This document shows, piece after piece, positions 7,697-16,208 of a DNA stretch of 64,000 nt (positions within the stretch are counted from its first letter, which is position 1; every line of letters starts with the position of its first letter). This stretch comes from Ruminococcus flavefaciens (GTDB lineage Bacteria; Bacillota; Clostridia; Oscillospirales; Ruminococcaceae): positions 124,001 through 188,000 of the forward strand of contig CACWHY010000002.1 in assembly GCA_902760805.1 (NCBI GenBank), in the 5' to 3' direction. The translations under genes and the position numbers were made by a program. The notes below the pieces were generated by a model, which was given only the letters and a program-made list of their open reading frames with translations, did not search any database and was not told where the DNA came from.

Positions 7697-9589
7697 TTAT
7701 TCAGTTTCGCCTTCGTTCATGATCAGCATTATTCCTCTCCTTCGACAGACTACATCGCCGGTCACACGGTAAAGAGGCTCGGTGGAAGCATAGTCCTTAT
7801 CAGCGTAGACCATTCCGCTGGCCTTAAATCTGATATCATGCCAGAAAGGATTGACCACAAGTGTGAAACGTCCTATCCTTGCGATAAATGCTCCCTCGCC
7901 AAGATCCTCGAAGGACACCTGACTGCGGATCTGGTCGCCTGTGCTCAAGCGGAACTCCGGGAATTTTTTCCTTATGGCGATAAGTCCCTTATAGTAGAGT
8001 ACAAGAGGACGGTTTATACGGAGCTGATCCCACTTGATGCTGTTTATCATATCCGGGGAATTGTAGCTGTTGTGCTCAAATCCGCCGTGGGGCAGTGGCT
8101 TGCTTCGGAGGAATTCCTGACCGGCCTGCATAAAGGGTATGCCCTGAGAGAAGAACACCAGAGCAGCTCCCAGCTTATCAGCAGTGTAGATCTCATGCTC
8201 AGAAGCTGACGGCATGGAAAGTCTAAGTTTATCACAGAATGTGAGATTGTCGTGAGCTTCCACATAATTAACCGTCTGGCATGGCGAATCAGTTATACAG
8301 TGCTCAAGAGGTCTGCTGAGCTGAGGATGATAGATACCTCCGCACATTGCAGTTCTTACAGCCTCACCGGACCAGCCGTGTCCGCCATTGATATAGCCGG
8401 TATTTCGGTCATCGAAAACATTTCCCTTAACGATATCTCTGAACTCATCTGAGAAAACAGCATACTCCGGGATCCTGCGAACGTTTCCACGGACAGCTCT
8501 AAGGCTTTCGTCAAGCGCAGAAGCGCCGCCTGTCCAGCCTTCGCCATAGAGAATGATATCCGGATCGATCTCTCTAAGTCTGCGAGCGGCCTTGTTGATA
8601 GTTTCGATGTCCAGAAGCCCCATAAGGTCAAAACGAAAGCCGTCCAGCTTATACTCGGTACAGAGCCAGCAAAGGCTGTCAATGATATAGCGGCTCGCCA
8701 TTTTACGCTCAGAAGCAAACTCGTTTCCACAGCCAGATCCGTTTGAATATCCGCCGTTTGCCTGGCGGTAGTAATACTCCGGAAAGGTCTTTGTGAAACA
8801 GGAGTTGTCAGTAGAGTAGGTGTGGTTATACACCACGTCCATGATGACGCCCAGTCCCCTCTTATGTGCCGCAAGAACAAGCTCCTTGAACTCCTTGACT
8901 CTGGTGGAGCCGTCAAAGGAATTGGAGGAATAGCTTCCCTCCAAAGCGTTGTAATTCATGGGATCATAGCCCCAGTTATATGCGGGATGGTCGCTGCCCT
9001 CATCGACAGTTTCAAAATCGAAGACTGGCAGCAGGTGGATATGTGTCACTCCCAGAGAAGCGATGTAGTCCAGTCCAATAACGTCACCGTAGCTGTTCGT
9101 TACGTTCTCCTCGGTAAATGCGAGGAATTTGCCCCTATTTGTGAAGGTTCCTGCTGTATCAGCGGAGAAATCCCTTACATGGAGCTCGTAGATAACGGCG
9201 TCTGTAAAATTCTCTAGCTTCACCCTCTGGCTATCTCCCCAGCCCTCAGGATCTGTTCTGGAAAAATCAAGCACCATGCCTCGGTATCCGTTGACTCCCG
9301 AAGATTTGGCGTAGATGTCGATAGTTTCCCTTGCAACACCGTTATAAGTGATAGTGTAGGAGTAGTAAACGCCGTGGAGGTCCCCTTCCGCCTCGGCTTC
9401 CCAGACTCCATTATTGTTCTTCATGGGACAGACCAGTGAAGGGTCCCATGTGACGCAGTCAGGATAGAGTTTAAGTACAGCGTCCTCAGCACAAGGTGCC
9501 CAGACCCTGAATACCGTCTTATCCTTTGAGTATTGTGCCCCAAGCGGGCCATCGTAGCAATAATCCCTGTCAATAGCGTCAAAATCCAT
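7697..9589 (-). CDS. pulA: Type I pullulanase (GH13)
   Basis: Hydrolyses alpha-1,6 branch links in pullulan, starch limit dextrins or glycogen. Residues 10-110 form a CBM48-like N-terminal domain. The GH13 barrel follows, with the type I pullulanase signature YNWGYDP (204-210), DVVYNH (251-256), nucleophile Asp321 in DGFRFDLMG, acid/base Glu350 in LYGEGW, and the third carboxylate Asp447 in VEAHDN. There is no signal peptide, so it acts in the cytoplasm, probably on imported maltodextrins or stored glycogen. The 630-residue length is normal. It is transcribed alone from a strong promoter. Confidence 0.95.
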   Translation of the reverse strand: MDFDAIDRDYCYDGPLGAQYSKDKTVFRVWAPCAEDAVLKLYPDCVTWDPSLVCPMKNNNGVWEAEAEGDLHGVYYSYTITYNGVARETIDIYAKSSGVNGYRGMVLDFSRTDPEGWGDSQRVKLENFTDAVIYELHVRDFSADTAGTFTNRGKFLAFTEENVTNSYGDVIGLDYIASLGVTHIHLLPVFDFETVDEGSDHPAYNWGYDPMNYNALEGSYSSNSFDGSTRVKEFKELVLAAHKRGLGVIMDVVYNHTYSTDNSCFTKTFPEYYYRQANGGYSNGSGCGNEFASERKMASRYIIDSLCWLCTEYKLDGFRFDLMGLLDIETINKAARRLREIDPDIILYGEGWTGGASALDESLRAVRGNVRRIPEYAVFSDEFRDIVKGNVFDDRNTGYINGGHGWSGEAVRTAMCGGIYHPQLSRPLEHCITDSPCQTVNYVEAHDNLTFCDKLRLSMPSASEHEIYTADKLGAALVFFSQGIPFMQAGQEFLRSKPLPHGGFEHNSYNSPDMINSIKWDQLRINRPLVLYYKGLIAIRKKFPEFRLSTGDQIRSQVSFEDLGEGAFIARIGRFTLVVNPFWHDIRFKASGMVYADKDYASTEPLYRVTGDVVCRRRGIMLIMNEGETE

Positions 9590-9623
9590 ATGTTTGTGTT
9601 CACCTCATTGCTAAGATAACAAT

Positions 9624-9652
9624 ATTATACCACAATTCTGCCAAAATTGCAA
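9624..9652 (-). promoter_or_regulatory. Promoter of pulA
   Basis: TTGCAA-17 nt-TATAAT on the minus strand, 35 nt upstream of the pullulanase start. Confidence 0.82.
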
Positions 9653-9689
9653 TACGCTTGTGAAATTCATTGCAAAAGGCTGTATTTAG

Positions 9690-9724
9690 GGAAAAATCTC
9701 CTCTCAGGATGTCTGAAAGGAGAT
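9690..9724 (-). terminator. Terminator of the ECF/cobalamin operon
   Basis: Stem ATCTCCTTTCAG / CTGAGAGGAGAT (9696-9724, one mismatch) followed on the minus strand by TTTTTCCC, immediately after the S-component stop. Confidence 0.85.
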
Positions 9725-10411
9725 CTATATGCCGTATTTGATCTTTATCCTGGCTAGCTTATCGCCGATAGGCTTGCTGAGTATCAGCAAAAACAGCACG
9801 TTTGACACCATATAAGACAGCGTGTATGGAATAGCTGTGATCAGTGCGCTTTGATAGAGCTTCCAGCTAAAGTCCTCCGCATACCAAAGAACAGTCCAGA
9901 TGTCCATGATAAATGAGTAGAGCATTCCTGACAGAGCTCCGTAAAACAGAAGAAAAGGCTTGCTGCGCTTCAATGGCTCCGCCAGAGCCCCGGCAAACAG
10001 TCCGGCAGATCCCCAGGCCAGCATTTGAAAGGCTGTCCAGGGGCCTTGGCCGAAATAAAAATTTGACAGAACAGCAGCCAGAGCTCCCACAAGGAAACCT
10101 GCTTCTCCCCCTAAATACAGGGCTGAAATGATAGTTAGCGCCATTATGGGCTTGAGAAAAGGTATGAATCTTCCGGCAAAGCAAAGAGCTGTCATCACAG
10201 CAACTATCACCATTCGCCGAGTTCCTGTGGAGCGCTTCTCGAAGCCGGCTGCAAAAAGCAAAAGGGCGAAGAATGCGACTGCCATTGAAATTATGATGTG
10301 CTTTTTCTGATCAAATGCAACGGCTCCGGCGATAGTCAGCAGCGGCAATATCACAAATGGAACAGCTACCTTAATTGCGCTGCGCATGGTCTTGCTTCGG
10401 ATCAGTATCAT
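9725..10411 (-). CDS. ECF transporter S component, probable cobalamin specificity
   Basis: The substrate-binding membrane subunit of an energy-coupling-factor importer. The 228-residue protein has about seven hydrophobic segments and the S-component-like ALTIISALYLGGEAGFLVGALAAVLSNFYFGQGPWTAFQM region, split here only for reference; the LGG-x-x-GFLVG-x-x-A stretch is typical of small-Trp-region S proteins. The start ATG at 10411 overlaps the ATPase stop as ATGA and has GGAGG 7 nt upstream. It is the last gene of an operon led by a cobalamin riboswitch, so B12 or a corrinoid precursor is the inferred substrate. The sequence alone does not prove the ligand. Confidence 0.82.
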   Translation of the reverse strand: MILIRSKTMRSAIKVAVPFVILPLLTIAGAVAFDQKKHIIISMAVAFFALLLFAAGFEKRSTGTRRMVIVAVMTALCFAGRFIPFLKPIMALTIISALYLGGEAGFLVGALAAVLSNFYFGQGPWTAFQMLAWGSAGLFAGALAEPLKRSKPFLLFYGALSGMLYSFIMDIWTVLWYAEDFSWKLYQSALITAIPYTLSYMVSNVLFLLILSKPIGDKLARIKIKYGI

Positions 10412-12036
10412 GAGCAGCCTCCGTTCCTTTGGCAAAGCTCCAGAGCGTCATCAATAGTCACAGCGTTTTGGAAGATCCCTCGTGTCATGCGGCTGATAGC
10501 CGTTGTATAGAAGGTGTTTGCCGAAAAAAATGAGTTTGGAGGAGCTATGGAAACTATCCTTCCTGCAAAAAACATTGCACAGCGGTCGGCGCAGGAGGCC
10601 GCAAATTCCACATCATGAGTAACGATACATACCGTCACACCGTTTTCCTTTAATCGCTTTATGACCTCAATGATCTTACTCTTTGAGGCTGGATCCAGGC
10701 CTTTTGTGGGCTCGTCAAGAAGAAGCAGTTTCGGGTGAGCGGCAAGCACCTTCGCCATAGCCGCAAGCTGCTGCTCTCCGCCGGATAGGTCGTATGGGTG
10801 TTTGTCCAGCAGGTGAGTTATATCATATGGCAGCGACTTAGGATCACAGCTTACATCTGAAAGCTCCTCACGAAGCGTGTTCTTCAGAAACACCGTTTGA
10901 ACGTCCTGTGGGAGCATAGCCAGGCAATTCCGGTAAAGGCTGCGATTTTTGTACTCCTTCAATTTCTTGCCGAAGACTTTTATCGTACCGGCATAGGGCT
11001 TGATCAGGCCGGCTGCCGCTGCAAGAGAGGTGGTCTTTCCGGAGCCGTTCCCTCCCAGAATGCAGAAGATCTCGCCTGTATTAACAGAAAAGTCGAGTCC
11101 GCACAATACGTCCGGTGAGCTCTTGCTGTAACGGAAGAAAACACTGTTAAACTCAAGCGCCTTGTCTCCGGCAACAAGAGTTTCAGCTCTGTTCAGCCGC
11201 TGGATCTGGCCGGAAATGGTCTTCTCCAGGAACTCTCGTCCCTCTCTTATTGTCAAAGGGCACTCGCCTTTTCCTCCAAGCTGAGTAAACAATCTCGAAG
11301 CCGCCGGCATTCCGCATAGGATCTCAGGCTTGGACGCAAGACCGGCGATCACCTGCCTGGGTTGTCCGTCTGCGATAAGACTTCCCTTTTCCATTACAAG
11401 GAGCCTGTCGCATATAGGCACGACCTCTTCAAGCCGATGCTCAGCCAGGATGATCGTCAGCCCAAGCTCACTGTTGAGCTTTTTCAGAGCAGAGATGAAT
11501 TCCGAGGCAGCTATCGGGTCTAGCTGCGCAGTGGGCTCGTCCAGGATCAGAAGCTCTGGCTGCATCGCCAAAACCGAAGCCAGGGACAGAAGCTGTTTCT
11601 GGCCGCCTGAAAGCTCCGAGGTCTCCTTTTCGTACCATGGCCCTATACCGAAAAAGCTGGCGACCTCCGCAGTTCTTCGTGAGATCTCCGCCGAGGCTAT
11701 GCCTAGATTTTCCAGTCCGAAGGCCAGCTCATGCCACACTTTATCAGTGACTATCTGCTGCTCAGGCTGCTGCATAACAAATCCAATGCTTGCAGCTGCT
11801 TTTCTATCGTCAAGACTATCTATATCAGTTCCGCAGAAAAACACCTGTCCGTTTTTTTCTCCAAGAGGAGCTATCTCCCTTTTCAAAAGCCTTAGAAGGG
11901 TGGATTTTCCGCTTCCAGTAGCACCGCAAAGAACGTTGAACGTGCCCTTCTCCACCTTAAAAGAGACATTCGAGACCGCAGGTGCATTACACAAGGGATA
12001 GGTGAAGGTCAGATCTCTGACATCAAGCGTTTCCAT
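10408..12036 (-). CDS. ECF transporter fused double ATPase (EcfA1-EcfA2)
   Basis: One 542-residue chain with two ABC ATPase domains, replacing the usual separate EcfA1 and EcfA2. Domain 1 (about 1-230) has Walker A GATGSGKST, signature ELSGGQKQ and Walker B LLILDEPTA; domain 2 (about 300-520) has GGNGSGKTT, DLSGGEQQ and LLLLDEPTK. It powers substrate import with EcfT and the S component. The start at 12036 lies 28 nt inside the end of ecfT, and its stop overlaps the S-component start, so the three subunits are translationally coupled. Fused ATPases are known among ECF modules with dedicated subunits. Confidence 0.93.
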   Translation of the reverse strand: METLDVRDLTFTYPLCNAPAVSNVSFKVEKGTFNVLCGATGSGKSTLLRLLKREIAPLGEKNGQVFFCGTDIDSLDDRKAAASIGFVMQQPEQQIVTDKVWHELAFGLENLGIASAEISRRTAEVASFFGIGPWYEKETSELSGGQKQLLSLASVLAMQPELLILDEPTAQLDPIAASEFISALKKLNSELGLTIILAEHRLEEVVPICDRLLVMEKGSLIADGQPRQVIAGLASKPEILCGMPAASRLFTQLGGKGECPLTIREGREFLEKTISGQIQRLNRAETLVAGDKALEFNSVFFRYSKSSPDVLCGLDFSVNTGEIFCILGGNGSGKTTSLAAAAGLIKPYAGTIKVFGKKLKEYKNRSLYRNCLAMLPQDVQTVFLKNTLREELSDVSCDPKSLPYDITHLLDKHPYDLSGGEQQLAAMAKVLAAHPKLLLLDEPTKGLDPASKSKIIEVIKRLKENGVTVCIVTHDVEFAASCADRCAMFFAGRIVSIAPPNSFFSANTFYTTAISRMTRGIFQNAVTIDDALELCQRNGGCS

Positions 12037-12887
12037 TTCAGCTTCACCCCCGTTTCATTGATCAATGGCAGCATTACTAGGACTGCATATGCGAAGATCC
12101 CAGCTATACCAAGAAAGCCCGGAGAGGCTGCTCTTAGCTGGGGATAAAATTCAAACTTCAGGCGACCTGCTCCTACTGCGGCTGAACATAAGCCAACAAG
12201 TCCAAGCGTCAGGCCAAGGAACAACCAGTCAGCTGCAAAAAAACTTGCTCTCCTCATTTGAGTGCGCCGTCCTGTACCGTATCCCCTGGCAGCCATGCTG
12301 TCTGCTGTAACGATGCCGTTTTCCAAAGCCCAGGTAATCAGTATCGAGAAGATCCTCATTCTGCCACGAATATCATCAATAATGTTGTCCTCGCTGAAAA
12401 GCCCCATAGCCTTTTGGGAATCGGCTATTTTTCTGGACTGCTTACCGAACATGGGTACAGATCTGAGCGCCATCGAAAGCACCAGAGACAGCTTAGGAGA
12501 AAGAGCTCCGGTTATGCAAAGCAGCTTTTCGCTGGTCATGATCTGCGAAAACGAGCGAAAAAAATACAGCACGCCAACGATCATTGCAGCAGAATTTAGT
12601 CCGTAAAGCACAGCCTCCAGTGTGATCGGGTTGTGGTCAAGAACAAACAGCACCGTCTTGCCATTATGGGAAATCAGCGGATTAGCCAGAGCTAAAACTG
12701 TGAATAACAGCCCAAAATACAGATGTGTCCTGCCGTGGGATAGGCCGTTCCTGACTCCAAAAAACAGGACTCCTCCGCAAAGAGCGATCGCCATTAGCGG
12801 AGGATGATTACAAAACATTGCAACGCCTGTGACACTGAAAAACCAAACAGCTATCACTATAGGGTGGTAGTCAGAAAAGCTCCTCAT
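12009..12887 (-). CDS. ecfT: ECF transporter transmembrane subunit EcfT
   Basis: The 292-residue membrane scaffold that couples the ATPases to the S component. It begins with hydrophobic segments (HPIVIAVWFFSVTG), and has the cytoplasmic coupling-helix region with the Ala-Arg-Gly motif in SMAARGYGTGRRT, diagnostic for EcfT. A last transmembrane segment lies near the C-terminus. The start overlaps the stop of the upstream transcobalamin-like gene by 4 nt (ATGA type), and the gene end overlaps the ATPase start. All of this supports a single operon and a dedicated (group I) ECF system rather than a shared module. Confidence 0.92.
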   Translation of the reverse strand: MRSFSDYHPIVIAVWFFSVTGVAMFCNHPPLMAIALCGGVLFFGVRNGLSHGRTHLYFGLLFTVLALANPLISHNGKTVLFVLDHNPITLEAVLYGLNSAAMIVGVLYFFRSFSQIMTSEKLLCITGALSPKLSLVLSMALRSVPMFGKQSRKIADSQKAMGLFSEDNIIDDIRGRMRIFSILITWALENGIVTADSMAARGYGTGRRTQMRRASFFAADWLFLGLTLGLVGLCSAAVGAGRLKFEFYPQLRAASPGFLGIAGIFAYAVLVMLPLINETGVKLKWKRLMSEI

Positions 12888-14824
12888 TCCTCATACACCT
12901 CATTGAGATCACGGCCAAGGTCACAGGTGTAGAGCCATTCTATCTTGTCTCCGGGAGTGAGGGTATAATCACCGCAGCCCCTGGAGGGAGAGATGCCGTT
13001 GACATGGTATACCCAGCCCGACAGGTCACCCAGTGCGTACTCGTAAAGGTAGTTTATTCCTGCAATATAGACCATTCCGTGGGCGTTTCCAGAGCCTCCT
13101 GAATTCTCCACCTGAATGTCGTAGGTCTGAGCGGCTTCCATGAGAATATCAAAAACTGTTTCTCCTTCGGTTATCTCAAAGGTCGTTTCCGGAAGGACAG
13201 TTCCGTCTTCAGGGATATAATCGGCATCCAGCTTTCCTACAGCCGTATCGCACCGAATCTCCAATGTTACCGTTCCAATGGAGTTTTCCTTATGTGTTGC
13301 TTCACCGCTGTAATAGTCATCTGGTGATTTTATATCGGTCAGGAGAACTATTGCGATAGCTGCTGCGACCGCTAGTCCAACGAAAATGAAGTTCTTGTAG
13401 TTCCTCTTGCCAAGTGCAAAGATCAGCAGTGAAAGCAGAAGTCCGGCTCCGACAATGATAATGATGACCTTGGGCTTATAGCTGCCTTTTTTCGTTCCGG
13501 AGATCTTATCCTTGCCTGTAGCCTGAGTCTTAGACACAGTTGTGGTGCCGGAGGAAACCGTTACCGTTGCATCTGAGTTGGCCATTTCAAGGTCGTCTAA
13601 AGTGCTGCCGGAACTGTCAGTCTTTTTTGCACCGGCGGTAGCTGAGGGAGCTGCCGTTGTGAGGGTAGAGATAGTTCCCTTCACAAAGGGCGCTGTAGTA
13701 CGTCCGCCGCTGGGAACGACATGATGAACTCCGGGGCTGATACCCATTTGACTTAGACCACCGTCCTCTGGGATAGTTCCCTCTTGGACCTGCCCATCAC
13801 CTGAGCTGTTTCCGCTGCTGGATTCTGTAGGATCCTCTTTCTGCGCCGGAGTATCCTCTACCGGTCTTGCGTTGTCTAAAACAAGCAAGGGTCCCTGGCC
13901 GTTGAGAGTTCTTCTGTAAGCAATAAGAGAGTAGTAGGACTGAACTGTGGCGGATTCGTTGGATCCTCCACCGATATTATGGCAAAAGCTGCCGTCTGGG
14001 AGCCTGTACATATTGATACCGTCGATAAGTGTACAGCCGTTCTTGATAAAACGGTCGTCCTGCTGACAATCTATGCCCAGTGCAGAAAGTGCCGTCAATA
14101 CCTGTGCGGTGCTCTCAGGGTTAGGCGAGCCGAAGCTCTCATAGCCGCCGTCATCCATTTGTCTTTCGGAAAGAAAATCCAAACCTCGGTCAACAGCAGT
14201 CTGAACATCGCCGCTATAAGGATAATGGGGCGCAAGCGCCTGGATCACCATTGCGGTAACATCTATATCGCCGGATCCTCCGAACAGAGCCCAGCCGCCA
14301 TCATCATACTGCAAGGAAAGCAGCGTTCCCACGCAGGAGCCGGTATCATAATTCTGGCAGGTATAGCCATTATTGAGGACGTGCAGGCCGTAGATCCAGC
14401 TCATTATCCCCTGCTGTCCGATCGAGCTGTCAAGAATGTCGGAAATATACTTGTCCGAGCTTCCTGAGGCAGACAGTGTAAGGGCAAATTTCTCTCTGGA
14501 GGTCGCCGAAGAAACATCATTAGCCGAAAGATAGCTTTTCAGCGCAGCTTCGTATGAAGAAAAAGAGCTGTAGCCGCTCTGACTAAGACCGATAACGTAC
14601 CATTCTGAGCCCTGTCCGGCTGTTCCGGAAAGCTCACCGTCTATCCAATCCTGAACATCCGCAGATCCCGATCCACCTAGCTTATATGCGACTATACCGT
14701 CGATCAGGCTATTGACCTCATCGACGGTATACTCTTGACCTGCTGCTCGCATCGGAAGAAAGCTCAGCGAGATCAGCAGCGTGATGAAAAGGCAAAGCGG
14801 GGCCGCTATTACCTTACTTCTCAT
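12884..14824 (-). CDS. Exported transcobalamin-like protein (alpha/alpha-barrel plus DUF4430 domain)
   Basis: A 646-residue exported protein. Residues 1-29 are a signal peptide. Residues about 30-320 contain repeated helical motifs of the squalene-cyclase/prenyltransferase type (DDGGWALFGGSGDIDVTAMVIQAL, given here by its DDGGWALF and DVTAMVIQAL parts; RQMDDGGYESFG). A Ser/Thr-rich linker follows, then two membrane helices (about 452-471 and 478-496) and a C-terminal DUF4430 domain (515-646) with GWVYHVNG and LTPGDKIEWLYT. An alpha6/alpha6 barrel joined to a DUF4430-like beta domain is the architecture of animal transcobalamin and intrinsic factor. Together with the B12 riboswitch this points to corrinoid capture at the surface. 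Start overlaps the upstream stop by 11 nt. Confidence 0.82.
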   Translation of the reverse strand: MRSKVIAAPLCLFITLLISLSFLPMRAAGQEYTVDEVNSLIDGIVAYKLGGSGSADVQDWIDGELSGTAGQGSEWYVIGLSQSGYSSFSSYEAALKSYLSANDVSSATSREKFALTLSASGSSDKYISDILDSSIGQQGIMSWIYGLHVLNNGYTCQNYDTGSCVGTLLSLQYDDGGWALFGGSGDIDVTAMVIQALAPHYPYSGDVQTAVDRGLDFLSERQMDDGGYESFGSPNPESTAQVLTALSALGIDCQQDDRFIKNGCTLIDGINMYRLPDGSFCHNIGGGSNESATVQSYYSLIAYRRTLNGQGPLLVLDNARPVEDTPAQKEDPTESSSGNSSGDGQVQEGTIPEDGGLSQMGISPGVHHVVPSGGRTTAPFVKGTISTLTTAAPSATAGAKKTDSSGSTLDDLEMANSDATVTVSSGTTTVSKTQATGKDKISGTKKGSYKPKVIIIIVGAGLLLSLLIFALGKRNYKNFIFVGLAVAAAIAIVLLTDIKSPDDYYSGEATHKENSIGTVTLEIRCDTAVGKLDADYIPEDGTVLPETTFEITEGETVFDILMEAAQTYDIQVENSGGSGNAHGMVYIAGINYLYEYALGDLSGWVYHVNGISPSRGCGDYTLTPGDKIEWLYTCDLGRDLNEVYEE

Positions 14825-15749
14825 TTCTCTTTCTCAGTGCAAATGCAGCAAATACGGAAGCGCCCATAAATGCAAATGAAGCAGCTGTGCCGGCATCGCC
14901 TGTCTTGGGAGAGCTGTTTTCTGCATTCTTAGTTGTTTTGGCAGTGGAAGTTACTGTTGTTGTTGTGGTGGTAGTAGTGGTCGTTGCGGCCTCTTCAGTA
15001 GTTGTTTCTGGAGCTTCTGTAGGCGCCTCTGTGGGAGCCTCTGTAGGCTCTTCCTCACCGTTTACCTGAACAACAGCAACAGGAGGAGCAAGACGAATAC
15101 CCTCGGGAGCCTTTGCGCTGATAATGTTCTGACCAGCCTTGTCAAGAGTAACAGATACCTTTCCGTCAGCGTCAGTCTTCAGCTCAGTAGCCTCGCCGTT
15201 TACAGTGATAGAAGCGCCCTCAACGGGAGAAGAAACAGTTGATCCGTCAGAGCCCCATGAGAGCTTGTTCAGTGTAAGCTCAAGAGCCTCACCCTTCTCA
15301 GTCTCAGCGCTCTTCACGTTGAAGTAGCTGTAAGCATCAGAGAAGCCCTGAGTATCAGTGTAAACAAAAGCGTAAACATTGTCGCCGTCCTTAACAGGAT
15401 CTGTAAGTCCCATAGAAGCTACATCGTTCACATAGTAGCCGTAGCTGCCGCCGTTGGTAACGCCCCAGAGCTTGTCCAGGCCCAGTCCCCACTGTCCAAC
15501 TGTGGACTTGTAGCCTGCCTGTGCTCCGCCCTCGTACTTAGCCTCATGAGCCAGGTAAAGAGCATCGTTTATGGTAAGAGCACCGTCGTTGTCGATGTCA
15601 GTGACCTGGATCTGCTCCTGGGTAAGAGCAAGATCTCCGTTAGCGATAGTTACGCTTACAGTAGTTTTGTCCTCAGCATTTGCAGCCATAACACAGGCAG
15701 CAGAGCAGATGAGTGCCATTGCAGAGATAGTGCTGATGAGCTTTTTCAT
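14814..15749 (-). CDS. Secreted surface protein with DUF4430-like domain, EF-hand loop and anchor
   Basis: A 311-residue exported protein, first gene of the riboswitch operon. It has a signal peptide (1-25), then a DUF4430-like domain (about 28-145) with GGSYGYYVNDV and DGDNVYAFVYT, the same pattern as the C-terminal domain of the next gene. A loop DIDNDGALTIND (51-62) with acidic residues at EF-hand/dockerin calcium positions is inserted in it. A small Ig-like region follows, then a Pro-Thr-Glu and Thr-rich stalk and a sorting-like tail: SPKTGD (280-285), a hydrophobic helix and RKRNEK. The tail is a variant LPXTG-type anchor. A corrinoid-binding or relay role is inferred from the riboswitch and neighbours. 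Confidence 0.8.
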   Translation of the reverse strand: MKKLISTISAMALICSAACVMAANAEDKTTVSVTIANGDLALTQEQIQVTDIDNDGALTINDALYLAHEAKYEGGAQAGYKSTVGQWGLGLDKLWGVTNGGSYGYYVNDVASMGLTDPVKDGDNVYAFVYTDTQGFSDAYSYFNVKSAETEKGEALELTLNKLSWGSDGSTVSSPVEGASITVNGEATELKTDADGKVSVTLDKAGQNIISAKAPEGIRLAPPVAVVQVNGEEEPTEAPTEAPTEAPETTTEEAATTTTTTTTTTVTSTAKTTKNAENSSPKTGDAGTAASFAFMGASVFAAFALRKRNEK

Positions 15750-15783
15750 AAAAACCGATCTCCTTTAAAAAATTGATGTGACA

Positions 15784-15821
15784 ACAAAAACACGCTTCCT
15801 CCTTAGGTAAGAAAAAGCGTG
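15784..15821 (-). terminator. Riboswitch expression-platform terminator
   Basis: Minus-strand stem with arms CACGCTT / AAGCGTG (15791-15821) and further internal pairing, followed by GTTTTTG. It lies between the cobalamin aptamer and the first gene of the operon, the position of a ligand-controlled terminator. Another hairpin, ACGTTTTT / AAAAACGT (15859-15882), sits between it and the aptamer. Confidence 0.75.
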
Positions 15822-15887
15822 AGAAAGGGAGCCCTCTTGAGGACTCGGTTTCAGGCTAACGTTTTTCATTGTCCAAAAACGTAAAAA

Positions 15888-15986
15888 CCGCAGATATCCG
15901 GCGAGCGGCCCGACTTGGAAAAGCTCCACACGGTAGTGACTGCTGCGGCGGATTCACACCGCCTTCCCTCAGTTCCGGATACTTTT
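15888..15986 (-). promoter_or_regulatory. Cobalamin riboswitch aptamer
   Basis: On the minus strand the leader contains the B12-box landmarks in order: GAGGGAA, then GGCGGTGTGAATCCGCC (cf. GGTGNGAATCC), a GCAG...CACTACCGTG segment (cf. CNGNCCC-NC-ACTGT), AAGTCGG, and GCCGGATATCTGC (cf. GCCAGGANACCTGC). The closing stem is TATCCGG (15975-15981) with CCGGATA (15895-15901). It is compact, about 100 nt, lacking the long peripheral arm of large AdoCbl riboswitches. It lies between a strong promoter and a terminator hairpin upstream of the ECF operon. A covariance-model search is the decisive check. Confidence 0.85.
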
Positions 15987-16002
15987 TAGATTTTACGATA
16001 TG

Positions 16003-16031
16003 ATTATAGCACATTGATAGTAGGTTGTCAA
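16003..16031 (-). promoter_or_regulatory. Promoter of the riboswitch/ECF operon
   Basis: TTGACA-17 nt-TATAAT on the minus strand, ending about 20 nt upstream of the riboswitch closing stem. Confidence 0.87.
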
Positions 16032-16063
16032 GAGCAAAACACACTATATATAGTAACAGTTAT

Positions 16064-16087
16064 AGGTGCAGAAACGTCAGTCTGCAC
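16064..16087. repeat. Inverted repeat between divergent promoters
   Basis: GTGCAGA-8 nt-TCTGCAC (16066-16087), bracketed by two copies of GTTATAG. A 12-bp palindrome ACTATATATAGT (16043-16054) lies nearby. It sits between the divergent promoters of the B12 operon and the PLP-enzyme gene; no T-run follows. Possible operator. Confidence 0.4.
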
Positions 16088-16141
16088 AGGTTATAGAATG
16101 AAACTATTACAAGATATAGATCATTGTTAATGGATCAGGTA

Positions 16142-16170
16142 TTGATTTTTATTGCCAGCTATAGTATAAT
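16142..16170 (+). promoter_or_regulatory. Promoter of the O-acetylhomoserine sulfhydrylase-type gene
   Basis: TTGATT-17 nt-TATAAT, 38 nt upstream of the start codon at 16209. Confidence 0.8.
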
Positions 16171-16208
16171 TGTATTACAGTAAATTTTTGACAAAGGAGA
16201 AATATAAC

